Below are positions 17,007-25,027 of a stretch of DNA of 43,127 bases, piece by piece. The stretch lies in the NCBI GenBank assembly GCA_964508915.1, contig CAZDVK010000013.1:1-43127 (forward strand), read 5' to 3'. Position 1 is the first letter of the stretch, and every line of letters begins with the position of its first letter. Below the pieces are notes generated by a model. It searched no databases. It was given only the letters and a program-made list of their open reading frames with translations, and was not told the DNA's origin. The position numbers and the translations under genes are program-made. Source of the stretch: CAZDVK01 sp964508915. Lineage in GTDB: Bacteria; Pseudomonadota; Alphaproteobacteria; Paracaedibacterales; CAIULA01.

Positions 17007-18301
17007 AAAAAAATTGGATTTACCCCCTTCTTTTAAGCGTCTTATTAACAGCCTGCGAAAAGGAAAAGATTCCGCTTTCTGGTGAACGACAGTCTGTTAT
17101 TATTTTAGATAACAGCATCAAGGCATCTCCGGAACTTCAAGGGCAGGCCGTTAGTTGGCCCAAGGCGTCACCGAATAGAGATTGGTCTCAAGCAGGTGGA
17201 AACGCGTCTCACTCTATCGCTTGTGAATCCATGTCTGATGCCCCTAAAGTAATTTGGACTCGGAATGTAGGGTATGGATCCCATGATGGACTTCGCCTTA
17301 TTTCGGGCCCTGTTGCTGCTAACGGTAAAGTTTTTTCTATTGATGCCTATGGTACAGTTTTAGCCATGAATGCAGAAACAGGCGAAACTTTGTGGCAGCA
17401 CAGTGTACGCCCTGATTACGCCGACAACGAAGTTTTGGGTGGTGGCATTGCGTACGACGCAGGAATTGTATATGTCACAAGCCCCTTTGGTCACTTATGG
17501 GCCTTAAAAGAAGACGACGGTTCTGTTATTTGGGAAAGCACAACTATTTCCCCAGCCCGCGTAGCACCAACTGTTAAAGATAGTCGTGTATTTGTTGTGA
17601 CCATATCCAACGAAACGTTGGCGTTTGATGCGAAGACAGGTGCCAAAATTTGGTCACATGCTGGCATTGTTGAACAAGCTGCTTTGTTTGGTGGCGCTAG
17701 CCCTGCTGTGTATGAAAACGTCGTTATTGTCACGTATTCATCAGGTGAACTATACGCCCTTCAGGCAGAAAATGGACACATTTTATGGAATGACACGCTG
17801 ACGTCCGCTGTGCGTATTGATACTGTTTCCACTATTCCCCATATTCGAGCCCGTCCCATTGTAGATGGCAACCAAGTTTTTGCCATTAGCCATGGTGGCC
17901 GCATGACTGCCATTGACTTACGTACAGGCACCCGCCTTTGGCAAAAAGAAGTGGGGGGCATTCGAAGCCCAGCCTTGGGTGGAGATTGGCTGTTTGTCCA
18001 AACAACCTATAATGATGTTTTATGTATGAATCGTCATACAGGGGGCATTCGGTGGGCATCACCCTTACCCAAATTGATCAGTAACGACGATAAAACCCCT
18101 ATTCACTGGGCTGGCCCTATTTTAGTTGGTGAACAGCTTGTATTTACAGGTTCTAACGGTCGTATTTTGTTTATGAATGCAGCAGATGGCAAAGTTGCTA
18201 AAGAACTTAAGTTCGATGGAGAAAGCTATATTTCACCAATTTTTGCCGATAAAACCCTTTTTGTTTTATCGGACTCAGCTTATTTATACGCTTGGCGGTA
18301 A
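17003..18301 (+). CDS. bamB: Outer membrane assembly lipoprotein BamB (PQQ-like beta-propeller)
   Basis: BamB is a lipoprotein of the BAM complex that inserts beta-barrel proteins into the outer membrane. The 432-residue product has a lipoprotein signal peptide ending LLTAC, so the lipidated cysteine is residue 18. An eight-bladed beta-propeller follows, with repeated PQQ-type blades such as VLAMNAETGETLWQHSV, LWALKEDDGSVIWES and TAIDLRTGTRLWQKEV. Length is slightly above the enterobacterial protein. It overlaps the YfgM-like gene upstream (ATGA) and is followed after 6 bases by der, so the three are translated from one message. Confidence 0.92.
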   Translation: MKKNWIYPLLLSVLLTACEKEKIPLSGERQSVIILDNSIKASPELQGQAVSWPKASPNRDWSQAGGNASHSIACESMSDAPKVIWTRNVGYGSHDGLRLISGPVAANGKVFSIDAYGTVLAMNAETGETLWQHSVRPDYADNEVLGGGIAYDAGIVYVTSPFGHLWALKEDDGSVIWESTTISPARVAPTVKDSRVFVVTISNETLAFDAKTGAKIWSHAGIVEQAALFGGASPAVYENVVIVTYSSGELYALQAENGHILWNDTLTSAVRIDTVSTIPHIRARPIVDGNQVFAISHGGRMTAIDLRTGTRLWQKEVGGIRSPALGGDWLFVQTTYNDVLCMNRHTGGIRWASPLPKLISNDDKTPIHWAGPILVGEQLVFTGSNGRILFMNAADGKVAKELKFDGESYISPIFADKTLFVLSDSAYLYAWR

Positions 18302-18307
18302 AATCCT

Positions 18308-19687
18308 GTGACAAGTGTAACTGTTGCTATTGTCGGGCGCCCCAACGTTGGGAAGTCTACCCTGTTTAACCGGTTGGTTGGCAGGCGTATGGCCCTGGTC
18401 CATAATGAACCTGGTGTTACCCGTGATTTACGAGAAACGGATGCAACATTTATGGGCATCCCCTTGCGTATCCTTGATACGCCAGGCCTTGTGGACCCTG
18501 ATACTAAAGAAAAATCAACGCTTCTTCATAAAGGTATGTTTCAACAAACAAAAACAGCTATTGATAAATGCCAAGTTGTTTTGTTTGTGATGGACGGTGT
18601 AGAGGGTATTACCCCCTACGACACAGAAATTGTTGAAATTTTACGTAAAAGCCGAAAACCCGTTATTGTTCTTGTCAACAAATGTGAAGGAAAACGGGGA
18701 CTTCAAGGCATCAGTGATGCCAGTCGTTTTGGTTTCAAAACCATTCTACCTATTTCAGCTGAACACGGCGAAGGGATGAGTGACCTTTTCGAGGCGCTGC
18801 TACCCTTTGCACCCAAAGAAGAAATCTTAGACGAAGAACCTATTGATGACGGGGATTTTCAAGAAAAACCTTTAAGATTAGCTATTATGGGGCGACCTAA
18901 TGTTGGGAAATCAACATTAGTCAACACCTTGCTTGGGGAGGAACGTCAATTAACAGCTGACATGCCGGGGGTTACCCGTGATGCCATCACCCTTCCCTGG
19001 ACTTACGAAGGACGTTCCATTCAACTGGTTGATACAGCCGGTATTCGCCGTAAAAGCCAAGTACAAAATGCTGTTGAAAAACTTGCCGTTATGGATGCTG
19101 AAAATACGCTGCGTTTTGCCGAAGTTGTTGTTTTGCTTATTGATGCCAGCATCCCTATGGAACAACTCATTGAAAAACAAGATCTAACGCTTGCGTCTGA
19201 AATTATTGAAGAAGGCCGGTGTTTAGTTTTGGCCTTAAACAAATGGGATGTTGTTAAAGATAAAAACAAAGTTTTAAGCCATATTCAACATCAAATAGAA
19301 CATCACTTGGCCCAAGCTAAAGGTATGGCGTGTGTGCCTATTTCAGCACTTAAAAACCAAAACACAGAACCTTTGATGCAGGCCATCATGGACGCTGAAA
19401 AAGCTTGGAATACCCGCATTACAACAGCCGAACTGAACCAATGGCTTCGTTTCACCATAGATAATCACCCAACACCCACCGTTTCAGGGCGCCGCATTCG
19501 CTTAAAATATATGACCCAAATTAAAACACGCCCGCCTACATTTATGATTTTTTGCACCAAGGGTGATGATTTACCCGATTCTTACAAAAGATATTTGATT
19601 AATACCCTTAAAAAAGATTTTAATCTTAAACCAACGCCTGTGCGCATCAGTTTCAAAACGCAGAAAAATCCATTTACTGAAAAATAA
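18308..19687 (+). CDS. der: Ribosome-assembly GTPase Der (EngA)
   Basis: Der is a double-GTPase essential for maturation of the large ribosomal subunit. The 459-residue product shows two G domains with Walker A motifs GRPNVGKS at residues 10-17 and 195-202. The switch motifs are DTPGLVD and DTAGIRR, and the G4 motifs are NKCE and NKWD. A C-terminal KH-like domain (about 360-455) closes the protein. The first G4 motif has Glu in place of the usual Asp, a change I believe is common in alphaproteobacterial Der. The start is GTG at 18308, six bases after the bamB stop, with a weak ribosome-binding site. The protein is complete. No clear terminator hairpin follows. Confidence 0.97.
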   Translation: MTSVTVAIVGRPNVGKSTLFNRLVGRRMALVHNEPGVTRDLRETDATFMGIPLRILDTPGLVDPDTKEKSTLLHKGMFQQTKTAIDKCQVVLFVMDGVEGITPYDTEIVEILRKSRKPVIVLVNKCEGKRGLQGISDASRFGFKTILPISAEHGEGMSDLFEALLPFAPKEEILDEEPIDDGDFQEKPLRLAIMGRPNVGKSTLVNTLLGEERQLTADMPGVTRDAITLPWTYEGRSIQLVDTAGIRRKSQVQNAVEKLAVMDAENTLRFAEVVVLLIDASIPMEQLIEKQDLTLASEIIEEGRCLVLALNKWDVVKDKNKVLSHIQHQIEHHLAQAKGMACVPISALKNQNTEPLMQAIMDAEKAWNTRITTAELNQWLRFTIDNHPTPTVSGRRIRLKYMTQIKTRPPTFMIFCTKGDDLPDSYKRYLINTLKKDFNLKPTPVRISFKTQKNPFTEK

Positions 19688-19773
19688 CACAGCCTCCGTA
19701 ATGCATTTGGTAACATCTGTGATTTAAAAACCAGATTTAAATTCTTAATCCCCTTTATTAATATACGAATTTC

Positions 19774-19802
19774 TTGTTTTTCTTGATCTATATTCATATG
19801 AT
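19774..19802 (+). promoter_or_regulatory. Candidate promoter of the SDF-family symporter gene
   Basis: TTGTTT (19774-19779) and TATGAT (19797-19802) are spaced by 17 bases, about 35 bases upstream of the symporter start. This is a moderate match in an AT-rich region, supported by its placement in the only gap between der and the symporter. Confidence 0.35.
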
Positions 19803-19837
19803 GGGTACGTTATGTCTTTTGGATATTTGAGATAAAA

Positions 19838-21019
19838 ATGCTAAAAAGCCTACCTTTTCAATTAGTTATTTGTTTGTTAATTGGTCTTTTGTTAGGAAAT
19901 TATATGAGCCTAGACTGGGTTCGTTTTTTCTATACGCTGAGCGTTTTATTAAAGGACCTGTTGATGTTAACGTTGCCCGTTATCATCTTTAGTTATTTGT
20001 TTGCCGCGATCTTGTCTTTTGAAGAAAGTGCCCCTTTGATGATATTAGGGGTCATTATTTTGGTTATTCTGTCCAATGCGGCCACTGTCATTACATCGTA
20101 CGGCGTTGCGCATGTTGCATTTCCTCTTCTGGGGCTTAGGCATTTAGAAAATTTAAGCGCCGTTGCAGATACAGTAACACCTTTTTGGAAAATGACAGTT
20201 CCAACCCTTCTATCACCAGATCGTGCTATGCTAAGTGGCCTTGCCGTTGGTATTTTGTGCACTTTTTTAAAGTCGCCCCGTCCAAGAAAAATTGCCTTTA
20301 AACTGCGTGATTATTCCACACTGTTTTTGAAAAAAACTTTCATCCCTGTTTTGCCGATTTATGTTTTGGGGTTTGTCCTTAAAATTGACCGTGACGGCGC
20401 ATTGGGTATGTTAATTCAACATTATGGGCAAATTTTCCTGATTAGCTGTTTCCTTATTGTTGTTTACCTTGGCTTTTTATACCTTGTAGCCGCTAACTTT
20501 CGTTTTCATGTTTTTTGGAAATATGTAAAAGAAATGCTTCCAGCGGGGTTAACTGGCTTTAGCACCATGTCCAGTGCCGCTGCTATGCCCGTAACCCTAG
20601 AAGCCACCGAAAAAAACCTGGGGCAACGGGAATATGCAGATTTCGTTATTCCAACAACTGTGAATATTCACCTCATGGGCGATGGTTTGAATATATCACT
20701 AACAGCGTTGGCCCTTTTGGTTATGACAGGTCACCCCCTACCAGCCCTTGTTCCCTACCTGTTGTTTACATTCTACTATTGCATCACAAAGTTTTCATGT
20801 GCAGGTGTACCCGGTGGTGGCGTTATCGTTATTTTACCTGTTGTTCAACAGTATCTTGGCTTAAGTGCAGAAGCCACAACCATGCTGGCCACCATTTACA
20901 TTTTACAAGACCCCATTCTAACAGCATCCAACGTAATGGGTAATGGCGCCTTTGCTTTGCTAAGTTCTCGTCTTTTATGGCGTAAGAAAAAAGCCATCAC
21001 CGAAAAATGCGCAGCCTAG
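19838..21019 (+). CDS. Divergent dicarboxylate/amino acid:cation symporter (SDF/DAACS family)
   Basis: A 393-residue membrane transporter. N-terminal helices resemble GltP/DctA proteins. The C-terminal core carries recognisable but altered hairpin motifs: a Ser-rich loop (STMSSAAAMP), the helix-7 motif (PTTVNIHLMGDGLN), the second hairpin loop (CAGVPGGG) and the helix-8 motif (DPILTASNVMGNGAF). In characterised members helix 8 has Asp and Arg residues that hold the substrate amino and carboxyl groups (DRT...NV.GD). Here the Arg position and the last Asp differ, so the substrate is probably not a standard C4-dicarboxylate or glutamate. It stands alone with its own candidate promoter. The final codons overlap a possible 35-codon reading frame. 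Confidence 0.8.
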   Translation: MLKSLPFQLVICLLIGLLLGNYMSLDWVRFFYTLSVLLKDLLMLTLPVIIFSYLFAAILSFEESAPLMILGVIILVILSNAATVITSYGVAHVAFPLLGLRHLENLSAVADTVTPFWKMTVPTLLSPDRAMLSGLAVGILCTFLKSPRPRKIAFKLRDYSTLFLKKTFIPVLPIYVLGFVLKIDRDGALGMLIQHYGQIFLISCFLIVVYLGFLYLVAANFRFHVFWKYVKEMLPAGLTGFSTMSSAAAMPVTLEATEKNLGQREYADFVIPTTVNIHLMGDGLNISLTALALLVMTGHPLPALVPYLLFTFYYCITKFSCAGVPGGGVIVILPVVQQYLGLSAEATTMLATIYILQDPILTASNVMGNGAFALLSSRLLWRKKKAITEKCAA

Positions 21020-21114
21020 ATTGTAATAAGTTATTGATGCCACTTTCCTGGCGCCTGGCCATTGTTTTGGTTTTGATAGCCATGCTATGGCTTGGTGTTT
21101 GGTGGGCTTTATAA
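21007..21114 (+). CDS. Possible 35-residue single-helix membrane peptide
   Basis: A short reading frame begins at an ATG inside the last codons of the symporter gene and ends with TAA at 21114. An internal ATG at 21037 would give a 25-residue version. The product would be a basic/polar N-terminus followed by one strongly hydrophobic helix with four tryptophans (WRLAIVLVLIAMLWLGVWW). That matches the look of bacterial small membrane proteins. Overlap with the symporter stop would allow translational coupling. I do not recognise a family, and hydrophobic short frames can arise by chance, so confidence is low. Confidence 0.25.
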   Translation: MRSLDCNKLLMPLSWRLAIVLVLIAMLWLGVWWAL

Positions 21115-21118
21115 CACT

Positions 21119-21583
21119 CTACATGCCACTTTTATCGGCCTGCACCAATTTTTGAAGAATGTGAATCAGGTCTTTTTCAGATGTTGAATCACACGCCTTG
21201 AAAAATAAATGGTCTACCCACTCAACAATGGGCACAAGGGTGCGCACCAATTCTTTTCCCTTTTCTGTCAATATCACACTTTTAGCACGTGTATCTGCAG
21301 TGTGTTCTGATCGAATCACATAGCCTAAATTTCCTAAGTTTTTTAAAGATTTTGACACCGTCATTTTGTCTAGTTTTGTTTGATGGATAATGAGGGTTTG
21401 CGTTGTTTCATGGCCGTGTGCGTCAAACCACAACAGGGTTGCCATAATCACAAACTGTGGATGGGAAACGCCATAAGGTTCCAGCGCTTTTCGAATTTGA
21501 CGCTGCCAAATCATGGTTGTTTGCCACAATAAAAAGCCCGGGCTATCTTCCGGCTGATCAAAACCAAAGGGTAAGTTAGTCAT
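21119..21583 (-). CDS. MarR family transcriptional regulator
   Basis: A 154-residue winged helix-turn-helix repressor of the MarR type. The DNA-binding part covers about residues 45-105, with the recognition region TKLDKMTVSKSLKNLGNLGYVIRS and the wing TADTRAKSVILTEKGKEL. Flanking helices make the dimer interface. MarR proteins usually repress their own operon until a small aromatic or oxidative signal binds. The gene overlaps the SRPBCC gene upstream by 8 bases, so both are on one transcript. A perfect palindrome at 22030-22055, just before the first gene, is the likely operator. The effector is unknown. Confidence 0.88.
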   Translation of the reverse strand: MTNLPFGFDQPEDSPGFLLWQTTMIWQRQIRKALEPYGVSHPQFVIMATLLWFDAHGHETTQTLIIHQTKLDKMTVSKSLKNLGNLGYVIRSEHTADTRAKSVILTEKGKELVRTLVPIVEWVDHLFFKACDSTSEKDLIHILQKLVQADKSGM

Positions 21584-22001
21584 TAGATTGTCGTGCTAAT
21601 TTCATAAGTTTTTCCGTTTCATCATGCACCGTATCTGCCACATTTTGTGCCACAAGTTTAACCCACACCCATTTTAATGGGCCTGTCACAACAAGGGTAT
21701 TGGTAATTTTTAACCCCTTAGATGTTTCTTCCATAGCGTGCGTATCATACATTTTGGCACCCAAAAAAGACGTGCAGTCAGTAAAAGAATAACCTTCATG
21801 AATTTCTGTCAGCATTATTTTAACGGCCTTAACACCCTTAGGTTTTAAGAAAAAATGATTTCCTGCTTCAAATTTTCCATCCAATTTGCAGTAATCTAAA
21901 TCACCATGCCAAGTGGGCCAATTATTGATATCTGTCCAAATGCGCCACACATCTTGGCGCTGAACTCCTTTAAATGTTTTGCTATAAGTTTTGACCCACA
22001 T
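21576..22001 (-). CDS. SRPBCC family protein (START/Bet v1-like ligand-binding fold)
   Basis: A 141-residue cytosolic protein with the polyketide-cyclase/START-like pattern. An opening strand is followed by DVWRIWTDINNWPTWHGDLDYCKL, then alternating strands with FLKPKG and TEIHEGYSFTD, and a long C-terminal helix (LVAQNVADTVHDETEKLMKLARQ). Such proteins bind small hydrophobic ligands or modify them. It is the first gene of a two-gene operon with a MarR regulator, which suggests that the MarR effector and the SRPBCC ligand are related; this is inference. The start ATG at 22001 lies about 28 bases downstream of the palindromic operator. Confidence 0.8.
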   Translation of the reverse strand: MWVKTYSKTFKGVQRQDVWRIWTDINNWPTWHGDLDYCKLDGKFEAGNHFFLKPKGVKAVKIMLTEIHEGYSFTDCTSFLGAKMYDTHAMEETSKGLKITNTLVVTGPLKWVWVKLVAQNVADTVHDETEKLMKLARQSND

Positions 22002-22029
22002 AGGCTTGCCTTTCTATTTAGTTTATTTG

Positions 22030-22055
22030 TATATAGTATATAAATTTACTATATA
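22030..22055. promoter_or_regulatory. Palindromic operator, probably for the adjacent MarR regulator
   Basis: Perfect inverted repeats TATATAGTA (22030-22038) and TACTATATA (22047-22055) flank an 8-base centre. They lie 29 bases upstream of the SRPBCC-marR start and overlap the expected -10 region. MarR proteins bind AT-rich palindromes of about this size at their own promoters. Autorepression is inferred. Confidence 0.6.
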
Positions 22056-22101
22056 GGTACAAGCCTTAAATATTTTAAAAAACACAATATTCCATATCAG
22101 G

Positions 22102-22647
22102 TTAAGAAAATTGGTTTTTCAAATTAGCCACAAAAGTTCCGCTTTGGCCATGATATTGATTTTGTGTTTTTTGATGAACCGGTTGGTCTACCTTTACAAA
22201 AAGAAGTGATCCAATGGGCATGTTATTAGATAGTATAATTGTCATATTACTAGCATTATAAATCTCTAAAACAATGGATCTTGGCTCTTCATACAAACTA
22301 TCTGTTACAGACGCGGTCATATGTATCATCAAGCCCAGTCGAGCTAACGTACTGCGGCCATCCAGTAGGCCAACAATATCTCTGGGAGTTTTGATTAACT
22401 CAACAGTTGACCCTAAAATAAATGCGCCAGGTAATAAAGCATATTGCTGTGTGATCAAGCTAATTTCTTGATATTTTATTTCCTGATCTTTCATAGGATC
22501 CACCACTTGATCAGCATACTGAATCAGTGTTGAATTTAGGCGAACACGAACGCCATTTGGGCGAATATCTTGATCTTTGACTTGTGGTGAAATAACCAAA
22601 GATTGGCTTTCCAACATCTGCCTTATTGTTACATCTGATAAGAACAA
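22102..22647 (-). CDS. dCTP deaminase-like protein with altered active-site loop
   Basis: A 181-residue protein of the dCTP deaminase/dUTPase fold. The core signature GRSTLARLGLMIHMTA (from residue 97) and the segment IVLEIYN with the catalytic-type Glu128 are well conserved. This would suit conversion of dCTP to dUTP for thymidylate synthesis. The loop between them differs from the standard HVTAHRIDPGWSG pattern: Asp116 remains, but the Pro-Gly pair is replaced by Ser-Leu and two extra residues are present. Activity or specificity may therefore be changed. The start is TTG at 22647 with AAGGA well placed upstream; the next ATG would remove part of the first strand. It begins 11 bases after the 508-residue exported-protein gene and is probably co-transcribed with it. 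Confidence 0.75.
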   Translation of the reverse strand: MFLSDVTIRQMLESQSLVISPQVKDQDIRPNGVRVRLNSTLIQYADQVVDPMKDQEIKYQEISLITQQYALLPGAFILGSTVELIKTPRDIVGLLDGRSTLARLGLMIHMTASVTDSLYEEPRSIVLEIYNASNMTIILSNNMPIGSLLFVKVDQPVHQKTQNQYHGQSGTFVANLKNQFS

Positions 22648-22658
22648 TTTTTTTCCTT

Positions 22659-24185
22659 TTACTCATCATCGCTTCGTGTACATTCTATAAACAAGCTAGT
22701 GGATACTTTACCAGCGGGTGCTCCACCACTGCGCTTGTAATTAATAGGGTACGGTATACCTTCACGTAACCTGACGTTTTCCCTACCAAATGCTGCCCAT
22801 AAAATAGGGTCAACCATGGGGATGGTATCTTCTTTAAGAATTTTATTTTGAATATACTGCTCAAAGGCTATACGCTGATCCTCTTCATCACGCCCTTCCA
22901 ATCCACAATCCTTAATAAATTGCTCAAATACATTGCTAAAAGGCGCTTCTTTTAAAAGTTTTTTAGTCCCTAGATTAAAACCAAACCCTGCACCAAAAGT
23001 TGGGTAACGCAATACTGAGGGAACTTCTGCTGAAGCAACCAAATCTTCAGAGGGAGGGTAAGTTACCGTTCTTTGACGTCTTACTTGAGGGTGACGCATA
23101 ATTTGTTCACAAAGTGCATCTATGTTGTCAAAGTCTTTAAGCTCCTTAAGTTCTGGTAGCCTCCTTATTACATACCCCCCACTACTGGTGGGCATAAAAA
23201 CAAACTTACCTTGTTTTTTTAACATCGACTTAAAGCATTGCAATGCAGGTAATCCCTGCCCTTGAAAGTAAGAAAAACAGCCAATATCCCAAACAATAGA
23301 ATCAAATATTCCAGCTAAACCAACGCTTAATTTTTGCAACTGATCTAAATCATTAAAATTAACACTTAAGCACCGCCCTGAAACAGCATCATGATTTTTG
23401 TAATCTAAAAAAATCCAGCTTTTATCAAAACGATCCTGTTCCACGTTTTCTTCCATATTAGAAACACACAAAACAAGGTTCATTTTTTCGTCAGGTTTCC
23501 TTTTAGCAGCATAAGCTTTCACTTGCAAAATTTCACCATTAAGCCCTGAAACAGCTTCTAAGGCTTTTTTAAAAGGTTCGCTTTCTTTTAGATTTTGCAG
23601 CTCAACAGAACGGAACGGAGAATCTGGCAAGTGCATAAGCCCCCCCAAAGTATTTGCTTCCGTTAATCTTTTAAGATTTAACACCCGATAAGCCGTAAGG
23701 GCTGAACGGCACACGGCAAAAACTGTTAGCTGATGGTGAAAAAAAATTTCTCTATTTTTATCTTTTGTATTTCTTTCATAAGCGGAATGGGCAGCACTTA
23801 CACGATCGTTCAATTCGTTGAAAAAGGACTCTAATTCTTCTTTTCTTTTTTTATATAAATTATCTCTCTTTAAGCCATCTTGAGACAGAGCGGAATCCAC
23901 CAAACTGGTGTCACTGGCAGCGCTTAGGCGCCAAACAGTATCAATCAGGGGGTTATATAAAATTTCCCGTTCTTCGTCGGTGGCTTGCCGGGTGCAGTCG
24001 ACTTGGGTAGAAATAACTGTACACAACCCTTTAACCTGTCCAAAATCATCGGCATTTTGTTCATAAAGTTGGTTTAAAGAACTTACTGCCGGGTGCAAAC
24101 GGGTAGCTGCTGCAAACACCTCTGTGTTTGTTAAAGCAAAAAAAATGAATAGATAAAAAAAATTTTTGAAAAAAGGCAATTTCAC
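22659..24185 (-). CDS. Exported protein of unknown function, faint methyltransferase-like segment
   Basis: I do not recognise this 508-residue protein as a named family. It has a clear Sec signal peptide (about residues 1-26, cleavage near VFAAA), then a helical, charged region to about 200. A segment at about 290-360 (FDSIVWDIGCFSYFQGQG, then a helix and KKQGKFVFMP) has the strand-helix-strand look of the second half of a Rossmann-type methyltransferase. No SAM-binding glycine motif is visible upstream of it. Several cysteines could form disulfides outside the cytoplasm. The start is GTG at 24185, with a poor ribosome-binding site and a perfect 10-bp hairpin 13 bases upstream. An exported, lineage-specific protein next to a broken exported acidic gene suggests a host-interaction role, but that is inference. 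Confidence 0.65.
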   Translation of the reverse strand: MKLPFFKNFFYLFIFFALTNTEVFAAATRLHPAVSSLNQLYEQNADDFGQVKGLCTVISTQVDCTRQATDEEREILYNPLIDTVWRLSAASDTSLVDSALSQDGLKRDNLYKKRKEELESFFNELNDRVSAAHSAYERNTKDKNREIFFHHQLTVFAVCRSALTAYRVLNLKRLTEANTLGGLMHLPDSPFRSVELQNLKESEPFKKALEAVSGLNGEILQVKAYAAKRKPDEKMNLVLCVSNMEENVEQDRFDKSWIFLDYKNHDAVSGRCLSVNFNDLDQLQKLSVGLAGIFDSIVWDIGCFSYFQGQGLPALQCFKSMLKKQGKFVFMPTSSGGYVIRRLPELKELKDFDNIDALCEQIMRHPQVRRQRTVTYPPSEDLVASAEVPSVLRYPTFGAGFGFNLGTKKLLKEAPFSNVFEQFIKDCGLEGRDEEDQRIAFEQYIQNKILKEDTIPMVDPILWAAFGRENVRLREGIPYPINYKRSGGAPAGKVSTSLFIECTRSDDE

Positions 24186-24198
24186 AGAGAAAATCTAA

Positions 24199-24223
24199 AT
24201 AAGTAAGCTCGTTGCTTACTTAT
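24199..24223 (-). promoter_or_regulatory. Perfect stem-loop upstream of the exported-protein gene
   Basis: The arms ATAAGTAAGC (24199-24208) and GCTTACTTAT (24214-24223) form a perfect 10-bp inverted repeat with a five-base loop TCGTT. It lies 13 bases before the GTG start at 24185. It is either an operator or an mRNA hairpin that would lie over or beside the ribosome-binding region. No run of T's follows on either strand, so it is not a terminator. Confidence 0.5.
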
Positions 24224-24449
24224 ATAATGACCCATTATAAAAATGCAAATCTCTTAAGGTTTTTTAAACAAATACCTGGCAGGCATAAACAAAGCAGATC
24301 TTACAACCCTTACCACTCTTTAAATCTGCGTTTTTTACATCTATAAACATTTTCATTTAAGGTCAACATCACCAAAATTGGCCTATAAAAAATCTTTACC
24401 TTTTTAATTCAAATTGATACTTATAAAAAAAATACTTTTATTTATTTTT

Positions 24450-25027
24450 ATGATGAAATATTTAAATATAATATTTATTTACACAATTTTTACTACTTCC
24501 CAAACGTTTGCCAGTGATGATCTTTCTACCGTTTACGAAAGTGAGAATGAAGACGTATCAACCGTTAGTTCAGACTATTCAGAAGATAATCGATCCATTT
24601 CCTCTGAAACGCCTGATGACCCCTCTTTAGCAGATGGTAGCTATAGTATTTTGAAGACCCTATTACCGGCGAATACTACCCTACAGCATTTAATTATAAA
24701 GTGCTTCCTGATTTGTTAGGCACTGAAACATCCGCCCCTTCTGCAATAGAAGTGGAAGAGTTAACCCTAAAAAATGTGGTTCAATTCCCTATTGTTCTTT
24801 TACCTTACTTAATTGAAGGCGACTTCGCTAACAAAAAATCCCCTGTCATATGGGCAAAATTCATACTTCCTAAAATTGTGTACCAGAAATACATGGAAGA
24901 TGACGACGAAACAGAGCAAAGTTTTTTTGAAGTGAGCTGCCTAATTACAAACCCAGCTCAATATATTAATGCAGAAGAAGTTGAGGAAGCCCTTGATGAT
25001 GAACTGCAAACTTTAGCTGCCCTTTAA
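24450..25027 (+). pseudogene. Exported acidic protein gene interrupted by a one-base frameshift
   Basis: Two overlapping frames read as one protein. The first (from ATG 24450, or TTG 24414) encodes a signal peptide ending TFASDD and a Ser/Asp/Glu-rich segment up to ADGSYS. It then degenerates and stops at 24719. The second frame is open from 24647 and continues with FEDPITGEYYPTAFNYKVLP. That matches in style and follows directly if one T is added to the TTTT run at 24649-24652. It ends in an acidic tail at 25027. The repaired protein would have about 192 residues. I do not recognise its family. The lesion may be a true mutation, transcriptional slippage at the T-run, or a sequencing error. 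The gene diverges from the 508-residue exported protein, and its stop overlaps the truA stop. Confidence 0.6.

Noticed and set aside
19688..19837. Possible intrinsic terminator after der (ATCTG/CAGAT).
   Set aside because: The stem is five pairs with a 12-base loop and a poor T-run.
24294..24336. GCAGAT and ATCTGC arms followed by six T's on the plus strand, resembling a terminator of a small RNA in the 24.2-24.4 kb gap.
   Set aside because: The stem is only six pairs with a 24-base loop and there is no clear promoter for a small RNA, so chance is likely in this AT-rich gap.
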